A DNA stretch of 64,000 nucleotides from DATBHW01 sp035307385 (GTDB lineage Bacteria > Chloroflexota > Ktedonobacteria > Ktedonobacterales > DATBGS01): positions 193,040 through 257,039 of the forward strand of contig DATGID010000079.1 in assembly GCA_035307385.1 (NCBI GenBank), read 5' to 3'. The notes beneath the pieces are model-generated. The model was given only the letters and a program-made list of their open reading frames with translations, was not told where the DNA came from and ran no database searches. A program made the position numbers and the translations under genes. This document shows, one piece after another, positions 33,554 through 40,965 of the stretch. Numbering within the stretch: the first letter of the stretch is position 1; each line of letters opens with the position of its first letter.

Positions 33554-33582
33554 AGGGCCTGAAAGATCGCCTCTCAGGCCCT
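33554..33582. terminator. Bidirectional hairpin between apt and flavin reductase
   Basis: Perfect 9-base stem AGGGCCTGA/TCAGGCCCT with an 11-base loop, between convergent stops at 33547 and 33602. Probably ends both transcripts. Confidence 0.7.
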
Positions 33583-33601
33583 CCAAAGCAGGAAAACCTC
33601 T

Positions 33602-34153
33602 TTAACCCTTGCGATTCCTCTGCAAACTGAAGTTACGCTTCTGCTCTGCATCCTTTGCTTCAGGCATGGGCGCAAATGTCCCATATGTTCGCGCGTGATA
33701 GAGCAGCGGTTGCAGCGCCGGTTCCGCTGCCGCCTGAGCGCCGCCTTCCACCTGACCCACAAAGATGGTATGGTCCCCACCGGGATACCTGGCATAAACG
33801 CTGCACTCCAGATGCGCCAGCGCGCCGGGCAACAGCGGCAAATCAAACGCTCCCTCGATGAAGGGCGTCTCTCGATACTTATCGCTGCCCTTCATTGCAA
33901 AAAGCGCCGAAAGGTCGCTTTGCTCGGACGCCAGCATATTGATGGCAAAGGCGCTGCTTTCCAGGAAGGCCGGATGGCAATCCGCCGTGTGTTCCAGGCA
34001 GAAAAGCACGAGCGGCGGCTCCAGCGAGACACTGCACACCGAACTGGCGGTAAAGCCCCAGACCTGCCGGTCGGCGTCGCGGATGGTGATGATGGTAACT
34101 GGCCCGGCAAGCTGCGCGAGCAGCGCCTTGAAGGTCTCCGGTGGAATTGGCAT
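33602..34153 (-). CDS. Flavin reductase (FMN/FAD:NAD(P)H oxidoreductase domain)
   Basis: A 183-residue flavin-reductase-like protein (RutF/HpaC type) expected to supply reduced flavin to the monooxygenase encoded just upstream. Features are PVTIITIRDADRQVWGFTASSVCSVSLEPPLVLFCLEHTAD, FAINMLASEQSDLSALFA, HLECSVYARYPGGDHTIFVGQVEGG and LLYHARTYGTF. ATG 34153 is chosen because AGGTGA, which overlaps the stop of the upstream gene, lies about eight bases away; the GTG at 34165 is part of that SD. Third gene of the hydrolase-monooxygenase-reductase cassette. Confidence 0.9.
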   Translation of the reverse strand: MPIPPETFKALLAQLAGPVTIITIRDADRQVWGFTASSVCSVSLEPPLVLFCLEHTADCHPAFLESSAFAINMLASEQSDLSALFAMKGSDKYRETPFIEGAFDLPLLPGALAHLECSVYARYPGGDHTIFVGQVEGGAQAAAEPALQPLLYHARTYGTFAPMPEAKDAEQKRNFSLQRNRKG

Positions 34154-34161
34154 GGTACGGT

Positions 34162-35337
34162 TCACCTGCTTGTCGTTGTTGCTTGCGGCGCGGGCTGATC
34201 GCGGAAATGCGGCATCACTGCTTTTGCCATCAGTTCCTGATTGCGCAGCACCAGATAATCGGGAATCTCGCCAACCTGTCCCCCGGTAACGAGCATCCCG
34301 GCGTGTAATTCATCGGTATAATACGCCAACTTTTCGATGACCGTATCGACGCCCCCCACAATGACGACGCCCGTATCGATCAACTCTTGCAGTGTCGGTT
34401 TAGGGCGCGTCATCGCGCCGCTCTTCAGCACTGCCATCAGGCTGCGCTCGCTCACATAGCCCGGCGGAAAATTGAACTCCGGGCGCACCTTCAGCCCTTT
34501 ATCGAAGAGCCACATCATATAGCGCTCTGCGTCTTTCATGGCCTGCTCATCGGTTTCGGCCACCATCACCGGCACGCAGAAGGCCAACTGCTCCGGCTGC
34601 GCCTCGTAGCCATATTTCTCTTCGGCTACGCGCCGATAGAGTTCATAGGCCATCTTGCGCTGCTCCATTGGCATGAAGACCGTCATATAAGGGTATTTGT
34701 ATTTGGCGGCAAAGTCAATCGTTTCCAAGCTCGCGGTGCCGGGCAACCAGATGGGCGGATGCGGCTGCTGGATGGGGCGCGGCCAGATGTTGACGTAGCG
34801 ATAGTTATAATGCTCGCCCTCGAAGACGAACGGGCCGGGGCGCGTCCACGCCTGGATAATCAGGTCGTGCGCTTCGATCATACGCTCGCGGCTCAGCGTA
34901 GGGTTGATGTTATAGCTGAAATATTCCATGCCCGTGCCGCGCACAAAGCCTGAGATGATGCGTCCGCCGCTGATGACATCCAGCATGGCAATCTCTTCGG
35001 CCACGCGCAGCGGGTCATCGTGCAAGGGCAGCGCGTTGCCCACGATGCCAATCTTGGCGCGCTTCACGCGCTGGGTCAGCACTGCGGCCATGATGTTGGG
35101 CGAAGGCATGGTGCCATAGGCGTTCTGGTGATGCTCGTTGACGATCACGCTGTCCCAGCCCAGCGTATCGGCGCGCTCGATCTCATCGAAATAGCGGTTA
35201 TAGATTTCGTGGCCCTTCACCGGGTCGTAGATGGAGTTGGGCAGCGTCACCCACGTAGAGTCGTAGCGCTCATCGAAGTCTGCTGGCAGATGCGGCCAGG
35301 GCATCAGATGAAAGTAATGAAACTGAAGCTTGCTCAT
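34162..35337 (-). CDS. LLM-class flavin-dependent monooxygenase
   Basis: A 391-residue bacterial-luciferase-like monooxygenase. It shows the TIM-barrel pattern: KLQFHYFHLMPWP, IERADTLGWDSVIVNEHHQNAYGTMPSPNIMAAVLTQRVKRAKIGIVGNALPLHDDPLRVAEEIAMLDVISGGRIISGFVRGTG, and EGEHYNYRYVNIWPRPIQQPHPPIWLPG. The family uses reduced FMN and O2 to oxidise a carbon, sulphur or nitrogen centre. ATG 35337 overlaps the hydrolase stop (ATGA). With its own reductase and hydrolase it probably serves one catabolic route; the substrate is unknown. Confidence 0.9.
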   Translation of the reverse strand: MSKLQFHYFHLMPWPHLPADFDERYDSTWVTLPNSIYDPVKGHEIYNRYFDEIERADTLGWDSVIVNEHHQNAYGTMPSPNIMAAVLTQRVKRAKIGIVGNALPLHDDPLRVAEEIAMLDVISGGRIISGFVRGTGMEYFSYNINPTLSRERMIEAHDLIIQAWTRPGPFVFEGEHYNYRYVNIWPRPIQQPHPPIWLPGTASLETIDFAAKYKYPYMTVFMPMEQRKMAYELYRRVAEEKYGYEAQPEQLAFCVPVMVAETDEQAMKDAERYMMWLFDKGLKVRPEFNFPPGYVSERSLMAVLKSGAMTRPKPTLQELIDTGVVIVGGVDTVIEKLAYYTDELHAGMLVTGGQVGEIPDYLVLRNQELMAKAVMPHFRDQPAPQATTTSR

Positions 35338-36179
35338 ATCCCTATGCTCCTTCCGTGCTGCCCCGCTTCATCTTCCAACAAAAACGTTGTGATTGCTTCG
35401 CTCCACTCGGTGGGCTTCTCGAACATGGGCATATGCCCCGTGCCCTGAAGGGTGACGAGCTTCGAGCCAGCGATCAATTCATGGTAGCGCTCGCCATAGA
35501 CGGCTGGAATCAGGCGGTCAGTGGCTCCCCAGATCACCAGCGTGGGGCAGCGCACGCGCTCTAGCCGCCGCTCCAATTTGGGGTCATAGTGCGGATTCCA
35601 GGCCAGCGAAGCCAGGGTGGCGCGCTGCCGAAACTGATCGATGATATACTCGTGGGTCACTTCGGCTGGAATCAGCGGCGCGCCTGCCGAGGGGTCTTCA
35701 AAGACGGTCATGAAGAGTTCCTGTGGGTTCATGGCGAACAGATTCGCCAGCGGCGACCCCTTGACGCGGATGCCCGCCGCGTTGGATAGCACCAGCTTGC
35801 CCACGCGCTCCGGATACCAGACGGCGACCTCGGCAGCCATCCAGCCGCCCAGCGAATGCCCCACGATGCTGGGCCGCTCCAGCCCCAGCGTATACAGCAG
35901 ATCGCGCAGATAGAGCACATAGTCGCTCATGTCGCGCATCCAGTCGGGCCGGTCGGTCAGGCCGAAGCCGGGGATATCCGGCGCGAAGAGATGGAAGCGC
36001 TCGGCCAGTCTCAAATGATAGTCCAGCCAGAGGTTGCCCAGGCTGGTGCCATGTAGATAGAGCAGCGGCGGCGCGTTGGGTGCGCCCGCCTCAAAGAGAT
36101 GTGTTTCAATGCCCTGCACCGTCACGGTGCGTTCAGCCTGTTCCCTGGGAATGCCGGTTCCAGAAGTGGTAGATGTCAT
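35334..36179 (-). CDS. Alpha/beta-hydrolase
   Basis: A 281-residue alpha/beta-hydrolase. The oxyanion motif is LYLHGTSLGN, the nucleophile elbow is IVGHSLGGWMAAE (GHSLG), the acid is near WGATDRLIP, and the histidine is in LQGTGHMPMFEKP. It resembles C-C bond or ester hydrolases of aromatic breakdown (MhpC/BphD-like), but substrate residues cannot be read. ATG 36179 follows AGGAG. It starts the coupled cassette and its stop overlaps the monooxygenase start by four bases. Confidence 0.88.
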   Translation of the reverse strand: MTSTTSGTGIPREQAERTVTVQGIETHLFEAGAPNAPPLLYLHGTSLGNLWLDYHLRLAERFHLFAPDIPGFGLTDRPDWMRDMSDYVLYLRDLLYTLGLERPSIVGHSLGGWMAAEVAVWYPERVGKLVLSNAAGIRVKGSPLANLFAMNPQELFMTVFEDPSAGAPLIPAEVTHEYIIDQFRQRATLASLAWNPHYDPKLERRLERVRCPTLVIWGATDRLIPAVYGERYHELIAGSKLVTLQGTGHMPMFEKPTEWSEAITTFLLEDEAGQHGRSIGI

Positions 36180-36257
36180 CGTTGGCTCTCCTGCCTTCAC
36201 GTGAAAAATTCCAACGCCCGCGCTGCATACCAAACCTGATGGGGAAGCTGAAGCCTT

Positions 36258-36326
36258 GTACAGATTGTACGGCAAGGCGACAAACGCGAAACATGGTGGC
36301 TTGCCTCAGCTTCTAAGCCGTATAAT
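36258..36326. promoter_or_regulatory. Divergent promoter region
   Basis: Short palindrome GTAC-AGATT-GTAC (36258-36270) upstream of the hydrolase cassette, and a plus-strand TATAAT (36321-36326) upstream of the small membrane protein. The palindrome could be an operator for the cassette; no regulator gene is adjacent. Confidence 0.4.
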
Positions 36327-36370
36327 TTCAGCAGGCGTATCATGCTGCAAATCTTTGGAAGGAACGGTCC

Positions 36371-36796
36371 ATGAGAGTAGCTCGCTGGCTGGAATTAGGG
36401 TGTGGCCTGGCTGCTGGCGTCGTCGGGCTGGCAATTATCGCCTTTGTATTGTTTGGCCCTATTTACCAGGGCGCTATGTGTACCACCGGCTCTGATGGAA
36501 CCGTCTGCACTTCCAGCACGGCCACCATGGCCCAGGTAAATAACGGTATACCGCCGCTCGCGCTGCTCTATTTCTGGACCCTTGCAGGAGTGTTGCTCAG
36601 CGTAATGGTCAGCACGTTCTTGCATTGGCGCTTTGGCGGCAGCGGCTTGCGGCGCTTCCTCGTGGTCACCATCATCTTGCTGATCATCACAGCAGTAGCC
36701 GGGATTGACCTGTCTATCTTCATGATTCCCAGCATACTGCTGGCTCTGGTGGCAGCGTTTGCCGCCCAAAGTGACGGACCTGTAGCTGCCAGGTGA
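36371..36796 (+). CDS. Small integral membrane protein of unknown function
   Basis: A 141-residue protein with about four TM segments: residues 10-30, 60-80, 95-112 and 115-133. A Cys/Thr/Ser-rich loop (AMCTTGSDGTVCTSSTATMAQVNNG), likely extracytoplasmic, holds two cysteines able to form a disulphide. GGAAGGAA precedes ATG 36371. Not recognised beyond that. Confidence 0.7.
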   Translation: MRVARWLELGCGLAAGVVGLAIIAFVLFGPIYQGAMCTTGSDGTVCTSSTATMAQVNNGIPPLALLYFWTLAGVLLSVMVSTFLHWRFGGSGLRRFLVVTIILLIITAVAGIDLSIFMIPSILLALVAAFAAQSDGPVAAR

Positions 36797-36815
36797 GAGG
36801 CCTTGCTCTACCCTT

Positions 36816-37709
36816 TTATAGCGTCCGCTTGATAAAATCCACGATGACCTCCGCCAGTTCCGGCCCTTTGTCCTCTTGCAAGAAATGTCCGCCGCCAATA
36901 ATCGTCGTGTGCGGCTGGCCTTGCGCGCCGGGGATGAGCTTCTGGAAGAGGGCATCGGCTCCGTGTGTCACCGGGTCGGAGTCGCTGAAGGCCGTCAGGA
37001 ACGGCTTCTGCCAGCGCGTAAACACCTCCCAGGCTTTGCGGTTGGCGGGCGCTGCCGGGTCATCGGGGCTGTTCGGCACGAGCAGGGGGAACTGCCGCGC
37101 CCCCGCTTTGTAGCGGTCATCAGGGAACGGAGCGTCATAGGCGGCAACGACTTCCGGCGCGAGTTCGCTGACCGTCGCGCCTCTGACTATGCCTCCCGCG
37201 TGAAAATCGGGCACTTGCTGCGAAAACTGCTGCCAGCGCAGAAACGCCTCGCCCATCGGACGGTCGCCCGTCGGCAAGCCCGTATTGGCCGCGACGATGC
37301 GCGCAAAACGGTCTTCATGTTCGGCTGCCAGCCGCAGGCCGATCAGCCCGCCCCAGTCCTGCCCTACCAGCGTAATGTGCTTCAGATCAAGCTGCTCGAT
37401 CACCCCACGCATCCAATCGACGTGGCGCTGATAGGTATAGTCCTCGCGGCTGGCGGGCTTATCCGACCGCCCAAAGCCAACCAGATCGGGAGCAATCGCG
37501 CGATGTCCGGCAGCGGTGATGATGGGGATCATCTTGCGATACAAATACGACCAGGAGGGTTCGCCATGCATCAGCAGCACTGGCGCGGCGTCGGCTGGCC
37601 CTTCATCGACGTAGTGAATGCGTACCCCGTCTACCTCGACATAATGGGGCGCAAAGGGATAGCCTGGCAGGTTGACAAAGCGCTCATCAGGCGTGCGCAG
37701 CAGTTCCAT
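36816..37709 (-). CDS. Haloalkane dehalogenase (HLD-I type)
   Basis: A 297-residue alpha/beta-hydrolase with the haloalkane dehalogenase set: LLMHGEPSWSYLYRKM (oxyanion and halide-binding region), nucleophile aspartate in LVGQDWGGLIGLRLAAEH (about D118) with the following Trp as halide ligand, a cap domain, an acid in FLTAFSDSDPVTHG, and catalytic histidine in IIGGGHFLQEDKGPELAEVI. The class replaces halogen by hydroxyl through an alkyl-enzyme ester. ATG 37709 is preferred to ATG 37715 because GAGGAA abuts the latter. The physiological substrate is unknown; it stands alone. Confidence 0.9.
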   Translation of the reverse strand: MELLRTPDERFVNLPGYPFAPHYVEVDGVRIHYVDEGPADAAPVLLMHGEPSWSYLYRKMIPIITAAGHRAIAPDLVGFGRSDKPASREDYTYQRHVDWMRGVIEQLDLKHITLVGQDWGGLIGLRLAAEHEDRFARIVAANTGLPTGDRPMGEAFLRWQQFSQQVPDFHAGGIVRGATVSELAPEVVAAYDAPFPDDRYKAGARQFPLLVPNSPDDPAAPANRKAWEVFTRWQKPFLTAFSDSDPVTHGADALFQKLIPGAQGQPHTTIIGGGHFLQEDKGPELAEVIVDFIKRTL

Positions 37710-37811
37710 ACACATTTCCTCGCTTCTTTGAAAGCTGCTCAGACGTTGACTCAGAGCGAATAGTTGCGCAAAGGGATGGTATCATATACCACACCAGAAA
37801 GAGAAGGAAGG

Positions 37812-37835
37812 ATGAGATACAAATATGCCTGCTGA
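37812..37835 (+). other. Seven-codon upstream ORF overlapping the PNP start
   Basis: ATG 37812 sits close behind GAAGGAAGG and encodes MRYKYAC before TGA at 37833-37835. The stop lies just past the PNP ATG (37825) in another frame. Ribosomes loaded by the SD could translate it and re-initiate on PNP. It may be chance. Confidence 0.35.
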
Positions 37836-38664
37836 ATTGGAGCCGCATCTGGCCGATGCCGCTGCGTATATACGCAGCCAGACCCCTTTACAGCCGGAAG
37901 TGGCTGTGATTCTTGGTTCGGGCCTGGGTGTGCTGGCCGATGAGATCGAGGATGCGACCCATATCCCCTATGCCGATATTCCCCATTTCCCCGTCTCGAC
38001 GGTGGCGGGCCACGCGGGGATGCTCGTCCTGGGGCGGCTCGGCCAGCGCCCGATTGTGGCGATGCAGGGGCGCATCCATCTGTATGAAGGGCGAACACCC
38101 CAGGAACTGGCGTTTCCCGTTCGCGTGATGCGCGCCCTGGGAGCCACAACCCTGATCGTGACCAATGCGGCTGGCGGGCTGAATCCGGCTTTTCCGGCGG
38201 GCGGGTTCATGCTCATCCGCGACCATATCTTTTTGCCTGGCATGGCCGGGCTGAATCCATTGATCGGCCCCAACGACGAGCGCATTGGCTCGCGCTTTCC
38301 CCCGCTGGCGGGCGCGTATGACCCCAGGCTGCGCGCGCTGGCAAAAGCGGTGGCCGAGCGCCTGCACATTCCTCTGCACGAGGGGGTCTATGTCATGGTC
38401 ACTGGCCCCAGCTTTGAAACGGGAGCCGAACTGACGATGCTGCGCGCCTGGGGCGCTGACGCGGTTGGGATGTCCACTGCGCCAGAAGTGGTGGTGGCTC
38501 GCCACGCGGGGATGCAGGTGCTGGGTATTAGTTGCATCACCAACGCCGCCATCCCTGGCACCGAAGAACAACTGAGCCACAAAGAAGTGCTGGAAACAGC
38601 CGCCGCCGCTCTGCCAAACTTTCTGGCATTGATGCGCGGCATCATCGAAGCGCTAGAAGTCTGA
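37825..38664 (+). CDS. Purine nucleoside phosphorylase
   Basis: Trimeric-type PNP (PunA/DeoD-II class), 279 residues, cleaving purine nucleosides with phosphate to a free base and ribose-1-phosphate. Motifs are VAVILGSGLGVLADEI, PHFPVSTVAGHAGMLVLG, AMQGRIHLYEGRTPQELAFPVRV, LIVTNAAGGLNPAF, VYVMVTGPSFETGAELTMLRAWGADAVGMSTAPEVVVARHAGM and GISCITNAAIPG. The SD GAAGGAAGG is about 14 bases from ATG 37825 but ideally placed for an overlapping seven-codon ORF. Works with apt (4.3 kb upstream) in purine salvage. Confidence 0.94.
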   Translation: MPAELEPHLADAAAYIRSQTPLQPEVAVILGSGLGVLADEIEDATHIPYADIPHFPVSTVAGHAGMLVLGRLGQRPIVAMQGRIHLYEGRTPQELAFPVRVMRALGATTLIVTNAAGGLNPAFPAGGFMLIRDHIFLPGMAGLNPLIGPNDERIGSRFPPLAGAYDPRLRALAKAVAERLHIPLHEGVYVMVTGPSFETGAELTMLRAWGADAVGMSTAPEVVVARHAGMQVLGISCITNAAIPGTEEQLSHKEVLETAAAALPNFLALMRGIIEALEV

Positions 38665-38683
38665 AGCGACCCGCTGACGGCTC

Positions 38684-38696
38684 CCAGCAGCGCTGG
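38684..38696. terminator. Short hairpin between PNP and the release-factor-like gene
   Basis: CCAGC-AGC-GCTGG followed by CTTTATTCCT on the plus strand, abutting the end of the convergent gene. A weak terminator candidate for PNP. Confidence 0.4.
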
Positions 38697-38698
38697 CT

Positions 38699-39046
38699 TT
38701 ATTCCTCAGGTCGCGCCGACCTGAGTTGCTTGAGCGCTGATGTGCGGCGCTTGGTTTCCAGCCGTCGCTCGCGGCTCGCGGCAGACGGGCGTGTGGGGGT
38801 GCGCGGCGTGGGCACGCGCTGCTGCTCTTCCAGGCGCGCGGCCATGCGCTCGAATGCCGCCTCGCGGTTGGCCCGTTGCGAGCGGCGCTCTGTCGCGGTG
38901 ACCACCGTGCCGCTTGGCCGATGCGTCAGGCGCACGCCCGTCTCGACTTTGTTGCGATGCTGCCCGCCGGGGCCGCTGGCGATGAAGTAATCGATGTCGC
39001 AGTCGCGCTCCAGCGATTCGCGGTCTGTGGGATACATCTCAGCCAC
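38699..39046 (-). CDS. Release-factor-like protein with GGQ domain (ribosome rescue type)
   Basis: A 115-residue protein consisting of the RF-1 catalytic domain only: IASGPGGQHRNKVETGVRLTHRPSG carries the GGQ motif that triggers peptidyl-tRNA hydrolysis. It is followed by TATERRSQRANREAAFERM and a basic tail, as in ArfB/YaeJ and mitochondrial C12orf65. Stop-codon recognition domains are absent, so it should act on stalled ribosomes or free large subunits. ATG 39046 overlaps the agmatinase stop by 8 bases, implying coupling. Whether it is ArfB proper or the PrfH-like group is not clear. Confidence 0.88.
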   Translation of the reverse strand: MAEMYPTDRESLERDCDIDYFIASGPGGQHRNKVETGVRLTHRPSGTVVTATERRSQRANREAAFERMAARLEEQQRVPTPRTPTRPSAASRERRLETKRRTSALKQLRSARPEE

Positions 39047-39962
39047 GACGGCTCCTCACAAACGTATAGCCGATCATCTTATACACCAGCTTGGCGGCGA
39101 AATAATCGGCAAAGTGCAGCCCGGCAATCGGCGCGAGTTCCACCACATCCAGCCCGACAATCTGCTTGCGTTCAGTAATCAGTTGGAAGGCACGCTGAAA
39201 ATCATACCAATTGATGCCGCCCGGCTCTGGCGTGCCTACCGCTGGCATCGTCGATGGGTCGAAGGCGTCCAGATCGACGGTAACGTACACGCGCTCCGGT
39301 AATGTATCGAGCAGCGCGCCCAGGTCCATCTCCGCATAGCGATGCGCCCAGATGATCTCCAGCGGTGGATGCGTGGCGCGAATCTCGGCCATCTCTTCTG
39401 CGCTGATGCTGCGAATGCCCAGTTCCAACGCGCTGACGCCCGGCGTTTCCAGCGAACAGTGCATCGCGCAGGCGTGGCTGATCTCGCTTCCCAGGTACGT
39501 GCTGCGCATATCGGCATGCGCGTCGAAGCTGATCAGGCCGAGCGGCGCGTAATCGCTCGCCTGCTGTACTGCGCGCACACAGGCGGGCGTCAGCGAATGC
39601 TCCCCGCCCAGCGTCACTGGCAACTGCCCGCGCGCGACCACCGCCGCGACGGCTTGCTCGGTCACTTGAAGCGCTTGCTCGTGCGACAGGCCATCGTAGT
39701 CAAGCGCGGGCTGCGTGACAATGCCTACGTCCATTGGCGTCCAGTCGAGCACTTCGTCATAAATATCCATCTGCGTCGACGCCGCGATGATGGCTGCCGG
39801 TCCTTGCCGTGTTCCCTGCCCATAGCACACGGTATATTCCAGCGGCGCTGGGATAATGACGGCGGCGGCGGTTTCCAACGGTTCCCAGGGAGGGATGGGG
39901 TCGCCAAATTGTTGCGGTGTGGCCTGAGATGCTGCTGAAGGTGTGAGATGTTGGTCTGTCAT
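39039..39962 (-). CDS. Agmatinase/arginase family ureohydrolase
   Basis: A 307-residue ureohydrolase with the dinuclear Mn site: LGGEHSLTPA, SFDAHADMRSTYLGSEISHACAM (DxHxD) and VTVDLDAFDPSTMPAVGTPEPGGINWYD. VGLDVVELAP is near the end. The length and spacing fit agmatinase (SpeB), which makes putrescine and urea from agmatine. Arginase or guanidinobutyrase cannot be excluded. ATG 39962 lies two bases past the regulator stop. It is the middle gene of a regulator, ureohydrolase, release-factor-like operon. Confidence 0.9.
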   Translation of the reverse strand: MTDQHLTPSAASQATPQQFGDPIPPWEPLETAAAVIIPAPLEYTVCYGQGTRQGPAAIIAASTQMDIYDEVLDWTPMDVGIVTQPALDYDGLSHEQALQVTEQAVAAVVARGQLPVTLGGEHSLTPACVRAVQQASDYAPLGLISFDAHADMRSTYLGSEISHACAMHCSLETPGVSALELGIRSISAEEMAEIRATHPPLEIIWAHRYAEMDLGALLDTLPERVYVTVDLDAFDPSTMPAVGTPEPGGINWYDFQRAFQLITERKQIVGLDVVELAPIAGLHFADYFAAKLVYKMIGYTFVRSRRG

Positions 39963-39964
39963 AT

Positions 39965-40663
39965 CTATTCTTTTGCGCTCTTCAAAAAGAGTGTGATTGC
40001 TACCCTCGTAAGAAAGTCGGCGGGTCGTTGAATCCCAATCTTGTCTAACTTCGCCGTTCCCAGCGTGAAGCGGGTGACTCCTCCTGGTCGGATAGGCGGG
40101 ATCGAAGCGACCAGGTGTGTGCTTTCCAGATGCGCCAGCGCCGCGCTGCTCAGTGTTTCGCGGCCACAGGCGCGGGTCAAGACGGCCAGCGTTGGCGGAC
40201 CAAGCCCGCTGCTTTCCAAGACCATCAGCGCGAGCAGAATCTCCCACTCGGCTCCGTTCGCGGGCAGCCCTTCCACGCTGCTCCCATCCAGGGCGAGCGT
40301 GGCAAGGTCAGCCGGTTCGGGCAGGCTGCTGCGATAGCTGGCTGTTGCTTGCTGATTGCCCCGCAGCAGCGTGCGTGGCGCGGGCAGGTCAGCTTCAGCA
40401 TCGAACCGCTGAATCAGTGGGATGCTCGAAGGCAACGCCCGCGCCAGCGCTGCCAGCGTTGCGCGCGAAGGGTTAGCAGCCGATGGATGTGCCGATTCCA
40501 GCTTGGAAAGATAGCCCTTCGACAAGCCGGACCGCTCCGCCACTTCGCTTAAACTCAGCCCGGCCACCTGGCGCGCCAGGCGCAGCAGATGGCCCCAGCG
40601 GATGGCCCAGTCATCCGCTGGTTGTTCCTGATGTTCCCTATCGGCCTTCTTCATCTCAGACAT
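39965..40663 (-). CDS. XRE-family HTH transcriptional regulator
   Basis: A 232-residue regulator. The N-terminal helix-turn-helix is WGHLLRLARQVAGLSLSEVAERSGLSKGYLSKLESAHPSAANPSRATLAALARAL. The C-terminal ~120 residues form an unassigned domain (GAEWEILLALMVLESSGLGPPTLAVLTRACGRETLSSAALAHLESTHLV) with a winged-helix look. The start is unsure: ATG 40663 gives MSEMKKADREH, ATG 40690 lies upstream with poor SD spacing. It ends in TAG two bases before the agmatinase ATG and probably controls its own operon. Confidence 0.8.
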   Translation of the reverse strand: MSEMKKADREHQEQPADDWAIRWGHLLRLARQVAGLSLSEVAERSGLSKGYLSKLESAHPSAANPSRATLAALARALPSSIPLIQRFDAEADLPAPRTLLRGNQQATASYRSSLPEPADLATLALDGSSVEGLPANGAEWEILLALMVLESSGLGPPTLAVLTRACGRETLSSAALAHLESTHLVASIPPIRPGGVTRFTLGTAKLDKIGIQRPADFLTRVAITLFLKSAKE

Positions 40664-40965
40664 ACTTATTCTGTCGCCTATGTGTGGCATCCTCGCCGCG
40701 CTGAATTGCAAAGCGCCAGACGTGACAACGTATCACCGGCCAGAAGGAAAAAGGTGGCCTTGCTGCCCCTCATCGTTCTGGAGCAGCATCAGTATAGCAT
40801 ACCATCTTGCTGGCCTGCTTTCCTCGTGTGCGTGTCTTGCCAGCCCGGCGACACCGTGCTATAACAGAGGCCGCAGACCTCTGCGGGCTTGTGACGAACT
40901 ATCGTTTTGTATGCGCCCATGAAACCAGCCGCGCAGGAATACGCATCCAATGGGAGGGACCACCG
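40664..40965. other. Divergent intergenic region
   Basis: 302 bases with no gene. The left half contains a minus-strand TATGCTATACT (about 40791-40801) as a possible -10 for the regulator. The right half carries the deacetylase promoter and a start-site hairpin CAGAGG-CCGCAGA-CCTCTG (40865-40883). Confidence 0.5.
40837..40865 (+). promoter_or_regulatory. Promoter of the deacetylase/peptidase genes
   Basis: TTGCCA (40837-40842), a 17-base spacer and TATAAC (40860-40865) with an upstream TG (extended -10). It is followed at once by a hairpin at the probable transcription start. Confidence 0.65.
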
